NCBI GenBank assembly: GCA_947095535.1
Contig: OX352772.1
Coordinates: forward strand, 182,894,240-182,958,239
DNA: 64,000 nt
Source: Poecilobothrus nobilitatus
Taxonomy: Eukaryota > Arthropoda > Insecta > Diptera > Dolichopodidae
Direction of reading: 5' to 3'
The notes under the pieces were generated by a model, which did no database searches, was not told the origin of the DNA, and saw nothing but the letters and a program-made list of their open reading frames with translations. Of this stretch, positions 11,500 through 22,030 are shown piece after piece. The position numbers and the translations under genes are program-made. How positions within the stretch are numbered: position 1 is the stretch's first letter; each line of letters begins with the position of its first letter.

Positions 11500-12830
11500 A
11501 GTGACAATTTTTTAAACAAATTAGATTTAAGCAATGTAAACAACGATGAAAGAAATAAACTGTTGAAAATTTTGAAAAAATTCAAAAATTTATTTTTTAA
11601 AGAGAAAGATATCTTATCTTTTACTCATGAAATTCAGCATGATATATTAACAACTAGAAATGACCCAATCTATTCTAAGATTTATCAGTATCCAAAAATC
11701 CATGAACAAGAAATTCAACGTCAAATATTCGAAATGTTAGATCAGGGAATTATCACGGAAAGCAATTCTCCTTACAATAGCCCTCTTTGGATTGTACCAA
11801 AAAAGAGAGATAATTCAGGCGAAAAGAAATGGAGAATTGTGATAGACTATCCAAAATTGAATCAAATTACTACAAGTGATAATTTCCCAATTCCTAATAT
11901 TGAAGCAATATAAGACAAATTGGGAAGGTCACAATATTTCACAACTCTCAACCTAGCTAAAGACTTCCACCAAATTTTAGTTAGGCCTAAAGATAACAGC
12001 TTTTAAAAACTCCTTTTGGCCATTTTGAGTATACCAGAATGCCATTCGAATTGAAAAATTCTCCCGCCACATTTCAAAGATTAATGAACTCAGTACTAAG
12101 AGAGTTTATTAATAAAATTTGTGTAGTCTATCTAGATGACATACAGATTTTCAGCATATCTCTGGGAGAACACTACTAATATAACTAAAATTTTTGAAAC
12201 CTTAGAAAAAGCAGGGTTAAAAATACAGGTAGATAAATGCAGTTTTCTTTGCAAAGAAACCGAATATTTATTACATGTTTAACAGGAATAAAACCTTATC
12301 CAAATAAAATAGAAGTAATTAGAAATTTCAAACTTCCTAATACCCAAAAACAGATCAAATCATTTTTAGGATTGACTGGGTGTTATAGAAAATGTATTAG
12401 GTATTATGCAAAAGTTACCTACGCAATGGTCAAATATTTAAAGAAAAACACAAAAATAAATACGAAAGATCCTAATTTCATTGACGCTTTCGAAAAAATG
12501 AAAGATATTATTACGGATCATCCAATATTAAAGTACCCAAATTTTAATAAAAAATTCAAATTAGCTACCGATGCAAGTAATTTCGCAATAGGGGTTGTTC
12601 TATCTCAAGATGGATATTCTATTAGCTTTGCATCCCGAACACTGAACGAACATGAATAATTGCTTTTAAAATTGCTAAAAGCAATTATTCATGAAAACGA
12701 CATTAAAAGACCATTAAAATTTTCAGATCAAAACAATACTACTCTGGATAATAATTCTTTGGACACTTCCAATAATATCATCAACAAATGACAGACCCTA
12801 AAAATTACCCAATATCATTCGATCTCATAA
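11500..12830 (+). pseudogene. RT and RNase H of the second gypsy-group element, truncated
   Basis: RT palm text runs from about 11563 (SPYNSPLWIVPKK, WRIVIDYPKLNQ) to 11913. After a stop comes motif A, read as TTLNLAKDFHQ: the catalytic Asp is Asn. Motif C, VVYLDDI, is intact at about 12125-12145. The connection domain (FLGLTGCYRKCIRYYAK) and RNase H start (LATDASNFAIGVVLSQ) are in 12237-12659. Coding fades after the 12652-12690 palindrome and no integrase of this element follows, so the 3' end is deleted. LTRs were not found. Confidence 0.8.
12652..12690. repeat. 16 bp perfect inverted repeat at the RNase H break
   Basis: tgaataattgctttta (12652-12667) is the reverse complement of taaaagcaattattca (12675-12690), with a 7-base loop. 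It sits exactly where the RNase H reading of the second gypsy-like element stops making sense. It may mark a small inverted duplication or a rearrangement point. Confidence 0.7.
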
Positions 12831-13009
12831 GACAGAAATATAATGCATAAAACCATTAATTAACAAAAAAAAAATTTTTTTTTGAATTGCGTTAAAATAA
12901 ATAAAATCAGTTATAAATAAAAAAATAACTGACCTATATTAACAAGAAAAACGAATTTCTTAAGAATGTTGATTTTACTAATTATGTCATAATTTTTATT
13001 TTATAAGTA
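12700..13009. other. Degenerate pol tail and AT-rich spacer
   Basis: Short coding-like scraps continue from RNase H to about 12830. Beyond that lies AT-rich DNA with an A-run followed by a T-run (12866-12882). Nothing else recognised. Confidence 0.4.
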
Positions 13010-14264
13010 TACTAGCAGAGTACCCGGCGTTGCCCGGAGTATTTTAACGGCTTTATGAAATAAAAATTATTAACTTTTTTTTTTGCAATATAACTTAATT
13101 AATTTAGTTCATGTATTACTATGTATTTTCAGATGCTGGTAGTTAATATTCTATTTTTTATTACATTTAGTTAAATTGAATAAACAGAGCGAAGAATTAG
13201 AGACAATTCGTCTACAAAAAATCTTTAAAGGAATCAACTATCTATTGAGTACACAATTACGTCGAAGTGATTTTTCACAATACATTGATTAATACCGAAA
13301 CATAAAATTGCACTTCAATTATAAAAGACCATAATGTAATACATTTTTTTCGTAAGTAAGGTCACTTAATGTTTTTGTGAATTATCCTTTTAAGCACATT
13401 TTGAAAAATTTGCTATTCGGTTCGCTCTGTCAATCCCTGTATTTACAAAACTTATATACTCTTTAATAAAGAGCAATGAAATATTAACTGTGCATAGGTC
13501 TCTTAAAAAAGTAATGTTGTAAAACAACTTTTTTATGTACCCTAACCGTTAGAGATTCTACAGCATCGACAGCTCTTCAAATTTTGAAAAAAACTTCTTC
13601 TTAATGCATACAACTCAGATTCTGTTTAACATATTTTTTTTAATATAAAAACTACATGATTGTATTTGTTTACCTTTATAAATCAACCAGAATTTTTTTA
13701 CGTTTACTTTTTCTAATTATGTTTTCAAATTGATTGCTTAAAATTATGCGTAAAAATTGTGTATGGATAAGAATGTAAGGCTTTCAGTTTTTTAAATATG
13801 TGCATACTCATTTTTGATTAAATACTGTACAGAAATGTGAATATGTTTTCTAATTTAATTGATTGTTTTTTTTTCTAAGGAAGGTGGGAATCTTCCAAAG
13901 ACACCGAGAGTTTCCCTCTTGGTAGTATCAGATTCTTACTGACTAAACCAACCTCCCCCTTCAGCCAATATAATGTGATGAAACCCTTACCTGCGAACGC
14001 AGTATATAGGCTAGGGGGTAAGGATAGGAAAGGATAGAGAATGGATACGGAGACATGGGAACTGGGAGTGGGACTGTAAGGAAGCAATGAATCCGCCTAT
14101 TATTATTACTATTTTTGCTAACAGTGACTATATCCGTTACAACAGTTACATGTAGTAGTATATAACACTTTACTACATGAGGTAATTATTGAAGGCAACC
14201 TCCACTGTCACTGTTGCGGCTATTATTATTGGTATTAGTATTCTTATTAATATTATTATTATTT

Positions 14265-14570
14265 TACTACAGAGTCAGCGCCATCAGTGGATTACAAGGT
14301 GCAGCAGTATATAACACCTTACTTGCATGATATAACCAAAGATAGCTCCACTGTAGCAGCTATTATTATTATTATTATAATTGTTATTATTACTATTATT
14401 ATTATTATTATTACTAAGTATTAATTATTATTGCTAATATTTTACTACAGAATCAGCGCCATCTGTGGATTATAACGTGCAGCAGTATATAACACCTTAC
14501 TTGCATGATATAACCAAAGATAGTTCCACTGTAGCAGCTATTATTATTATTATTATAAATTATTTATTAT
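14265..14570 (+). repeat. About 120 bp direct repeat, two copies about 180 bp apart
   Basis: The block starting ttttactacaga-tcagcgcc and ending gtagcagctattattattat occurs at about 14271-14390 and again at about 14449-14565 with a few substitutions. A more diverged third version lies at about 14125-14225. The units are separated by ATT-rich spacers. Confidence 0.75.
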
Positions 14571-14720
14571 TTATTATTATTACTATTATTATTATTATTA
14601 TACTATTATTATTATTGTTATGATTACTATTAATATTATTATTATTGTTATTATTATTACTATTATTATTATTATTAATATTATTATTGTTATTATTATT
14701 ATTATTACTACTATTAATTA
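14330..14720 (+). repeat. (ATT)n microsatellite, imperfect
   Basis: Long runs of att/tat trinucleotides with interspersed act, gtt and aat variants, belonging to the 0.9 kb insertion. Confidence 0.85.
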
Positions 14721-15294
14721 TACGATCTATTTATGACCTGACCGGGGTTTGAACCCATGACTTTAGTAGTTTTAGTTTATAGTATTTTTAAATATACGGA
14801 TATATTATAGATACTATATGTACATATTTCAATGCTATTTTATGGGAAATATGTTATACACATGCATCTTATATGTAGACCACATGTAAAGACCACATGT
14901 AAATAATGCATTTCTAAATGATGACATGATGATTGTCTAATGTAGGAGATTCTTTCTGTTTTTTAACAACGGCCGAAAATGTTATGTTGTTAAGACTTAA
15001 ACACAGTATTCTTAAGATATTTAATAAGGTTACTTTAATTACTGTTCTATATTAGAAATTCGCATTGAAAGATTTTTATGGAATATTTAAAACAGTATAG
15101 ATAAAAGTAAAGAGTGTTGGAAATATCTTTTTAATAATAATAATAATACAAAAAATTAGGCAAAATACCTTTAATAGGTGCTCGTGCGTAAATTGGTTAA
15201 CAAATGTTAACAAACATTTTGTCACAGGCTTTATTTAGAACCATAAATTCATCCTGCTAAATTAGACACAAATTAGAATTTTTTTTGACGATCT

Positions 15295-16010
15295 ATCGTG
15301 CCGAAATGTGTTAACGTATCATGACAAAATTTATTGAATGACTTTGTGTGCCAAGGTGCAATACTTGTGCAAATTTTCAATTGGTCAAATCGTTTAAGTA
15401 CAACAACAAAAAATGAGAAACTTTATGGCCTGAAGCCTGATAGATTAATGTATCGTAACCAAATCAACTCAGAAAGGTTTTTATATAATTATAAATTTTC
15501 AACTCAATTGGTAAAACCGTTTAAGCGCGACAACAAAGAAATTGAAAAACTTCATTGAGACCTAGTGCCGAAACGGGTTAATCGATCGTAACCAAATCAA
15601 ACCAATGAGCTCCAGTGGTAAAGAGCTACCCTTTTGTAAATCTTCAACTCAATTTGTAAAACCGCTTAAGCGCGATAGCAAAGAAATTGAAAAACTTCAT
15701 TGAGCCGTGGTTCCGAAACGGGTTAATGAATCGTAATCAAATCAATTCAGTGAGCTCCTTTGATAAAGAGCTACACTTTGATAAATTTTTCACTTAATTG
15801 GCCAAACAGTTTAAGTGCGACAACTAAGTAAATTACAAAACTTCGCTGTCCCCTGGTGCCGAAACGGGTTAATGGATCGTCACTAAATCAACTCAGTGAG
15901 CTCTTGTGGTAAAGAGCTACACTATTGTAAATTTGCATCTCAATTGGCCAAACCGTTTAAGCAGGACAACAGAAAAATATAATGAACTTCGTTCGGCCCA
16001 AACGGGTTAA
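15295..16010 (+). repeat. Degenerate tandem array, unit about 138-146 bp, five units
   Basis: Each unit has the order gtgccgaaacgggttaa, gatcgtaa-caaatcaa, agtgagct, taaagagctaca, aattttcaactcaattgg, aaaccgtttaag, gcgacaac and aaacttcattgag. The aaacgggttaa landmark falls at about 15571, 15716, 15862 and 16000, with a weaker one near 15303. The same unit recurs at 24170-24660. Short ORFs here (15334-15558, 16028-16309) follow the repeat and are not genes. Confidence 0.85.
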
Positions 16011-16439
16011 CGGAACTTAATAAAAATTTGTTACAGGTTTTTTTTCGGACCATAAAACCATCATACAAAATTAGACATAAATCGGAAACAAAGTTTTTTT
16101 GGAAGCTCGACGGGCCTAATCCGAGTAACATATTGTATCTAAATCTTCTTCACCCGTCCGTCCGACACCCGTCCAAAGCTAAGAAGAACATTTGTATAAA
16201 TTTTCAACTCAATCGATTAATCCTGCCTAAAGGCAGGACAACGAAAAAACGAAAAGGCTTTAAATGCCTCTCGGGCCGCAATGGGTTAATTAACCGAAAC
16301 ACCATATAACCTATAACACTTTTCGGGGTCGTAAATGTTCCTGCAAAATTTGGTTGCAATCGGATTTGTGGGTTTTACGTGAAAAGGGCACAAACAAACA
16401 AACAAGCAAACAGAATTTCTGCTTTATATATATAATCAA

Positions 16440-16790
16440 TTAAATCTGTGCTAAAATGATCGATTATAGTTTTCGAAGAGTTGCCTATTCTGGTTGCGAA
16501 CCTATCGTTTATATTATTATACACTATAAAACCATAACAGAGTTTCTATAATCTTTTACCTCATTACTATTTTTATCCAATAAATTAATATTAAAGTCGC
16601 CTAGAATTATGATATTTTTATATGAAGAAGTTAGGTCATCTAATTTTTCAAAAAAATCATTTATATTCGTTTGGTGAGACTTATAAACACACATATTAAA
16701 GTTTTGTCTTAATAATTTCACAATCAGAATATTTGAGTTGAAAAGATTTTCTTCAAATAGCAAACTACTGCTTAAGTTATACACATATAG
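16440..16790 (-). pseudogene. LINE endonuclease (APE) fragment
   Basis: On the minus strand 16784-16524 reads as an exonuclease/endonuclease/phosphatase-type domain fragment: IIILGDFNINLLDKNSNEV carries the Gly-Asp-Phe-Asn catalytic motif of LINE APE domains. A further stretch to about 16445 reads in another frame as RFATR and NSSKTIIDHF, the usual Ser-x-Thr-x-Ile-Asp-His/Leu motif. Nothing of its RT is nearby. Isolated scrap. Confidence 0.72.
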
Positions 16791-17085
16791 CAGCGCTTAA
16801 TACTTATCTTGCCGCCATTGGTTTGCAGCCATATATTTTAAAATTTAGTTTATTACACTACACTTTTAAATAAATTCAAGTGAAAAAAAAAAATAAAAAA
16901 TTAATTAAAAAAGTTCACTAGTTTAATTTAATTTTAATAATTTTAGAAAAAAAAAATATAAGTAAAAGAAAAAGTTGACATAAAAGTTTTTTAGTAATTA
17001 AAAAGAATGTTGTCACTTCAAAGGTTATAAAGAAAAAAAAAGGAACGAAAAAAAATTACAACAAAGAAAGAAAAAAAATTACAAC
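16791..17085. other. A-rich DNA between LINE scrap and integrase
   Basis: Low-complexity A-rich sequence; no gene or terminal repeat seen. Confidence 0.5.
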
Positions 17086-17810
17086 AACTTCTAAAAACCT
17101 TTTGAAAGAGTGGCATTGGATATAGTGGGACCTTGCAAAACACATATTATCGAAATTCTTATATTCTAACTTTTCAAGACGATTTAACTCGTTTTATTCA
17201 AGCTATACCTATTCCAAATACAGAAGCATCCACTATAGCCGATGTTTATGTACCTAAAATCGTATGCGTATTTGGAATACCAAAAATATTGCTTACCAAC
17301 CAAGGTTCAAACTTTTTAAGCGATTTATTGAAAAATAGTTGTAAATTATTGAAAATAAAGAAAATCCATACAAGTCCCTACCAACCTGAGTCAAATGGGG
17401 CACTTGAACGAACGCATAAAAGTTTAGGTGATTACCTTCGTAGTTATATTACCAACAAAACTTACGAAAACGGCACTCCAGGTTGGGACCCCATACTACG
17501 ACTGGATTTTCATCTTACGAGTGAGTTAAAAAATCGTTTACAAAATGGTTATGGGAAAGTCCGTCAAAGCCACATAAAGGCTAAAGAAAATTCAAAATTA
17601 CACAATGCCCAAAAGACAAAAGAGGTCATATTCAATGTAGGTGATAAAGTTATATTAGAAATTAGGCATAGAACCAATAAAAAACTTACGCAAACTTATA
17701 AAGGCCCGTATGAAATAATCAAAATAAAGTCACCAGTTAACTCTATTATTAAAATTAGACGCAAAGAAAAACTTGTCCATAACAATTTATTAAAACCTTA
17801 TATTACATAA
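17086..17810 (+). pseudogene. Integrase core and C-terminus of the outer errantivirus-type element
   Basis: Reading resumes with FERVALDIVGPC, whose Asp (17119-17121) is the first catalytic acid. After a small frame change the ORF 17133-17810 continues (FQDDLTRF). The second acid is lost: the DQGSNF block reads NQGSNF, with AAC at 17298-17300. The third acid is the Glu of SNGALERTH (17406-17408). The C-terminus has the GDKVILE / YKGPYEIIKI module of gypsy-group integrases and ends KLVHNNLLKPY. The missing Asp should abolish strand transfer. Confidence 0.85.
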
Positions 17811-17830
17811 ATCATTTATGTTTTTTTTAT

Positions 17831-17850
17831 ATACTAATTTTTTTTTCAGA
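17831..17850 (+). promoter_or_regulatory. Splice acceptor upstream of env
   Basis: atactaattttttttttcag at 17830-17849 combines a branch-point-like ctaat, a polypyrimidine run and AG. It lies after the pol stop and just before the env-like ORF, as in spliced errantivirus env messages. The matching donor is at 2933. Confidence 0.6.
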
Positions 17851-17870
17851 AAATATTGTGCTGTTCCATT

Positions 17871-18651
17871 ATGATTGTAATAATTTTACTATTAATCCCA
17901 TCGTTATGTATCGGCAAGCATACAACTATGTCTCAACCAGGTATTTATTGTAATAATTTTACTATTAATCCCATCGTTATGTATCGGCAAGCATACAACT
18001 ATGTCTCAACCAGGTATTTATTCTGTACAAATTGGAAAATTACAAAATTCCTTGACTAATTGGAAATTCCTATTTTTTCTAAATCACACATCTTTCGAAC
18101 AAGACACTTTAACTATAGAATCCCAATTCTTGGTTGTATACATTACCTAAGCACACTAATATAAAAATCGCTTGTGGAAACGATATAAGTATTGAAAAAT
18201 TAAATAACAGTGGAATTTTTACTTTAAAACCTAATTGCAAAGCTTTTACCCAGACTGTCAGTTTACAATCTCAAGTAACAAAATCAATATCCCATACAAA
18301 TTTTTTCTCTTATGAATTTATTCTAAATGAAACATCTTTCGAACTTACACAAAACATAGTTTCAATTCCACCTATCCACCTATTCGACCTATTAATAATA
18401 TGAAGGATTTCAAATTAAACGAATTCAGTACAGAATTACAATCAATTAAACTTACTGACGTTGAACAACCTACTACGATAACACACTTACACATTTCTTT
18501 GATTTCTATATTTTATCTTCTTTCCTTTCTTATAATACTGTCAATTTTATATAAGAAATATGTTAAAATAAAATGTAATAAAATATCAACTGATCAAAAT
18601 TTAAATACTGGTAATTCAGTAAACGTCCTCCTACAAGAGAGGATTAAATAA
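17871..18651 (+). pseudogene. env-like gene of the errantivirus-type element, broken
   Basis: It begins with a hydrophobic signal peptide (MIVIILLLIPSLCIG, ATG at 17871). A 73-base tandem duplication then throws it out of frame. Later pieces are 18134-18403 (a Cys-containing ectodomain part with GIFTLKPNCKA) and 18400-18651, which holds one transmembrane helix (about LISIFYLLSFLIILSILY) and a short basic tail. The layout (signal, ectodomain, single C-terminal anchor) fits the F-protein-like Env of insect errantiviruses. Much of the ectodomain expected for the family is absent, so the copy is also internally deleted. Confidence 0.7.
17877..18022 (+). repeat. 73 bp exact tandem duplication inside env
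   Basis: gtaataattttactatt... at 17877-17949 is repeated directly at 17950-18022. Because 73 is not a multiple of three, the second copy shifts the reading frame just after the signal peptide. Typical replication-slippage or small tandem duplication; it inactivates env. Confidence 0.88.
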
Positions 18652-19266
18652 GATGAAGTAGAAGAATAGAAAAATAAAAAGGAATCAATCAAAAAAAAAA
18701 AATTTTTTTTTATATACCACTAAATATAGAGTTTATTTTTTTAAATCATTTATAAAGTTATGTAATAAATTTTATAAAAAAAAAAGAAACAAAACAAAAA
18801 AAATTATGTAATAAAACAAGTTAATACTATCTACACTTATTTTTTTTATGAAAAAAACAAAAAATAATAAAATCATTGTCAATAACAAATTTAATAAAGA
18901 TTTTTTTAATATGATCATTCAACTAAAATTTTTTTTGTGAGCTTAGAAAATGTTTTTTTTCTTTGCATTTTAAATTTAAGCATTAATAATTCATTAAAAT
19001 ATTAAGCATTAAATATAAAAATTAAGCATTAAAATATAAAAATTAAACATTAAAATATAAATAATTAAATATTAAACATTAAAATATAAAAATTTTTTTT
19101 GTGAGCTTAGAAAATGTTTTTTTTCTTTGCATATTAAATTGAAGCATTAAAAATTCTGACTGAGGTAACAATTTATAATTTAAATTGTTCACAAAATTTT
19201 TGATTTTTCTCTAAATGCCGAAAATTCATAGTATGTAGTATATACGGTATGAATTTTGTTTTTCCA
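18652..19266 (+). other. Non-coding 3' region of the element with local duplications
   Basis: AT-rich. A block of about 50 bases (tttttttgtgagcttagaaa followed by atg, a T-run and ctttgcat) occurs at about 18932-18975 and again at 19093-19136. Short ttaagcattaaaatataaa units are repeated between them. No ORF. Confidence 0.6.
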
Positions 19267-19281
19267 AGGGGGAAGAAGGGA
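19267..19281 (+). other. Polypurine tract
   Basis: AGGGGGAAGAAGGGA ends directly at the first base of the 3' LTR. This is the expected plus-strand primer of an LTR retroelement. Confidence 0.85.
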
Positions 19282-19886
19282 TGTTATGAACCGATTTGAG
19301 GTTCATGGTACTCTTCCTCATTAATGGTAAATTATTATAATAAGTGATTAAAACAATCATATGTTGTTGAAATATGGTTCAATTTAACACAGTTAAATAT
19401 GACATACTAAAAGCAATATTATGATTCAGTAATATTATGCATATAGTGAAGTTATAAATAAATAAATTTACAATATAAAATTGAAACAGGACAGTTTATT
19501 CATTTTTCACAATAAAAATGCATTTGTAAATTTTTTAGTATAAAAGAAAGTACAAATGATATAATTTAAGATGTGCAATGCACATTGACCAAAATTAAAA
19601 TGATATCTTTTCACCCAAGCGTACCACTTGAAATTGGAACGCTTGATATTCTTTTTATTTTCTTTTCCTAATCTAAAAGATATATAATAACGTTCAAAGA
19701 ATGGACGAGTTAGTCAGAGTTTAACAGTCAAAAAGACCAAACAATATACATATATATGTTTTTAATAAAGAATAAAACTAATTTTATTTTATTTGATTCA
19801 TAACATTCAAATAATATATATATGTTTTTAATAAAGAATAAAACTAATTTTTATAAAAAAAGAGAGTTTTTATTTTATTCATAACA
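19282..19886 (+). repeat. 3' LTR of the errantivirus-type element
   Basis: About 605 bp, TGTTATGAACC to TTCATAACA, colinear with 1793-2393 apart from scattered substitutions and a few indels. The end contains the aataaagaataaaactaa unit twice, as in the 5' LTR. Confidence 0.88.
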
Positions 19887-20099
19887 ATTATAACATTGTT
19901 TTTTTAATTTTTTTATTATAATAGAATAAATTCTTAGTATAATATAATATATTATTATAGTATGTCTTCATATGTAATAGAAAATTAAGTGTACTAAAAC
20001 AATATTGAATCTTATCTCAATTATTTATTTCAACAATATAAATTTTCTTAATAAAAAAAATTTTTTTCCTTTACAGATAAAATATTTGACTACCAAAAA
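19887..20099. other. AT-rich spacer
   Basis: No recognisable feature between the LTR and the next LINE. Confidence 0.5.
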
Positions 20100-21560
20100 A
20101 AAATTGTTAATTTTTCACACCACCGATCCATAGGTAAGGATTGGGCGACCCACGGCGCCGTTTTTGGCTGCATACCCCATTTCTTACCCATGGTTTTGTT
20201 GCAAGCATAGAGAGGAACGCAAACTTTCTTACATCTTACATTTCTTACAACTTACATTGAGTATAGAGTTCTATACTCGATGTAAGATTTTCAGTAGAGC
20301 TTTAAATCTAGAATTACGCCTATATACTTGGCGCTGGTAGTCAGCTTTAGAGTATAATTATAAGTTTCGGTAGGACAAAAACAGGTATTTTGAATTTTGT
20401 CATGAAGACTATTATTTCAGTCTTCTTTGAGTTGACATCTAGGCCACAACTTGTGGCCCAGTTGTGAACCTTGCTTAGAGCTCTATTCATGATCTTACTA
20501 ATCACGGATATAAACTAGCTTGATACTAGATCACCACATCATCCGCACACGCCACTACTTTTATTCCTTCCTCATTAAGCGCTATTAAAATTTTGTTTAT
20601 AACAATTAGCCATAGCAAAGGTGATATTACACCTCCCCTTACCCCTGTTGACTAATTTAGTAACACAACTGTTTCCCATTTTCGCATGAATTATTCTTGA
20701 AGTAAGCATGTAGATAATCCAACGCTTCAGAAACTACTCCTCCCCTTGGTTAGAGCTTCTTCAATGGATTGGGTTTTAAGATTGTTAAAGGCGCCTTCAA
20801 TATCTAAGAAAGTGGCTAAGGAATATTGTTTATACTTAATGGAATGTTCAAATGTGTCGACCTCTTCATGGGAGCAGTTTCTGTGGATCTACCAAAATCA
20901 AATAGTGACTCATCTCGTTCGTTGTTCTCTTAACTACCCCATAAGCAATGCCTACCATTGACATCACATCTGATGAGTAGGTTGTCTTGCCTTGTTGCAC
21001 TAATAAGTTTGCGAACTTCCTTTGGTGGTAACGGCGCATCGCCATGTGCCATATGCTGAGGAGATGTAGAGATTTTCTGCATCTAGCCTTTCTACTTTGA
21101 AGACAGTCAAATGAGATGAGCTAAAATCGGGGAGAAGAAAACCATTGAATTATTTTTTTTACTAAAGTAAAAGCTGTGGTTTCACCTATATCCTTTTTGT
21201 GAAAAAGATTGTAGTTTTTATGATGTAGGCCCTTGATCTCAGTACCTCTGATCCAAGGTTCTTAAATGAGACTGATTTCTATATTTTCCTTGCTGAGGAA
21301 AACCAGCGGATTATCCGAGGCACTTCTCGAGTGCCTGAGATTAATCTACACTATCTTTGGCATCATTACCCCTTTCCGCACTTCTGTCGCCTGGTGCTGG
21401 ATTCTGTCTAAGAGGATCTCTGTAGCGACGAATTTGCTGAGAAAATCCAAAGAGAGCTGATCTTCGCAGGTATTTCGGTATTAAGGTATTTCGCTTCATA
21501 TATCCGTGATAGGCTTCCCACTCTTCGATAACCCGTCAATTAGTGCCACGTTTAGATGAT
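20100..21560 (-). pseudogene. LINE of the R1/LOA/I-like side: APE and RT remnants
   Basis: Minus-strand reading from 21500 downward gives an APE domain: a QINLRHSRSAS start (about 21345), LIQEPWI, NYNLF, VERLDAENLYISSAYMAHGD, and LLIRCDVNGRHCLWGS near 20950-21000. A deletion removes the rest of APE. RT then appears as YSLATFLDIEGAFNNLKTQS (about 20830-20770), and the YADD-type catalytic region (KVVACADDVV-like, near 20550) is broken by stops. The wording of FLDIEGAFNN and the APE order fits insect R1/LOA/I-group LINEs. Many frameshifts and stops. Confidence 0.78.
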
Positions 21561-22030
21561 TGATAGCTACTTCTTTGTAGAAATGCTTATTCTTAGCAAC
21601 ATCTGCAGAAGTAGCTTTTCTCTTTTTTGTCTCTTACAGTGGCGTCCTCTGATGTCATTGCGTTACGCCCCCGTTTTCTATTGGCACTTTTATTTTATCT
21701 TATTTTATTTTATTATAAATACCAAGCAAAGTATGTACGTATTATATCAATACAATTATTTTTTTTTTTGTTTTTCTTTTTTTTAACAATGATATAATAC
21801 ACAAAAAAAGAAAGCATGAAATGTGATTAGAGGTCGCTTAACTTAACTTAAAAAACTAAAAAAAAAAAATTTTTAAATTAAATTATTTATCAATTTTTAC
21901 TTTTTTCTTTTTTTTACATTGACATTAAATACAAAACAATAGTTAAATTCGTAACAAAACTTTAATTTTTACAATATGACATAATACTTTAATAACTTTA
22001 CTACAAAAATTGATGGCTTAAACAAAATGC
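21561..22030. other. AT-rich DNA, probable 3' UTR of the next LINE
   Basis: No coding sequence. Poly-T runs at 21750-21785 may be the poly(A) tail of the reverse-strand LINE that begins at 22031. Confidence 0.4.

Larger units (their letters stand above)
13870..14775 (-). mobile_element. 0.9 kb insertion in R3: tRNA-like B box, ATT repeats, poly(A)
   Basis: Compared with copy 2 (around 25722-25745), extra DNA lies between the gattgt and tttatagtattttt anchors. On the minus strand it begins near a perfect Pol III B-box match (GGTTCAAACCC, about 14748-14758 on plus), runs through (TAA)n-rich DNA and ends in poly(A) (plus-strand T run at 13866-13874). This suggests a SINE-like retroposon. A typical A box was not found, and the target duplication is unclear. 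Confidence 0.5.
13010..16432 (+). mobile_element. Repeat family R3, copy 1 (non-coding, 140 bp tandem units)
   Basis: It starts at tactagcagagtacccggcg and ends in an acaaacaaacaaacaagcaaac tail followed by tttatatatata. No protein-coding region is recognised. Its first part (13090-13865) aligns with 25000-25740; its tandem part and tail (15180-16430) align with 24170-24985. A 0.9 kb insertion at about 13870-14770 is absent from the other copy. The head and the (AAAC)n tail followed by TATA repeats resemble many insect non-autonomous interspersed repeats; I cannot assign a class (SINE-like, Helitron-like and Penelope-derived are all open). Confidence 0.6.
6729..17085. mobile_element. Nested insertion block inside integrase (about 10.35 kb)
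   Basis: Integrase coding stops after the zinc-finger segment at about 6728 and its catalytic core resumes at about 17086. Everything between belongs to other elements: a reverse LINE (6734-8965), a plus-strand gypsy-like gag-pol (9832-12830), the R3 repeat (13010-16432) and a LINE endonuclease scrap (16440-16790). I cannot tell from one copy whether these came in separately or whether later ones landed inside earlier ones. Confidence 0.75.
1793..19886 (+). mobile_element. Errantivirus-type LTR retroelement (Ty3/gypsy group), interrupted
   Basis: Two LTR copies in direct orientation bracket a primer site, gag with two CCHC knuckles, protease, RT, RNase H, integrase, an env-like ORF and a polypurine tract, all on the plus strand in gypsy-group order. 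The integrase is split by foreign DNA at 6729-17085; without it the element would be about 7.7 kb, normal for insect errantiviruses. The LTR ends form a 9 bp inverted repeat (TGTTATGAA / TTCATAACA). The flanking tetranucleotides (tatt and atta) are not identical, so no target duplication is visible. The LTRs differ by many substitutions and small indels, so the copy is not recent. Confidence 0.88.

Noticed and set aside
14330..14720. Regularly spaced repeats as a CRISPR array
   Set aside because: These are ATT microsatellite runs in a eukaryotic transposon context, without conserved repeat-spacer structure.
15334..16309. Short plus-strand open frames in the R3 array
   Set aside because: They follow the 140 bp repeat unit and break at each unit's differences; no protein similarity.
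2445..18715. Recurring A-run followed by T-run (2449, 12866, 18692)
   Set aside because: Looks shared, but such A/T runs are common at this base composition and no other sequence is shared around them.
1788..19891. Target-site duplication of the outer LTR element
   Set aside because: Flanks (ctatt before, attat after) are not identical; any similarity is weak in AT-rich DNA.
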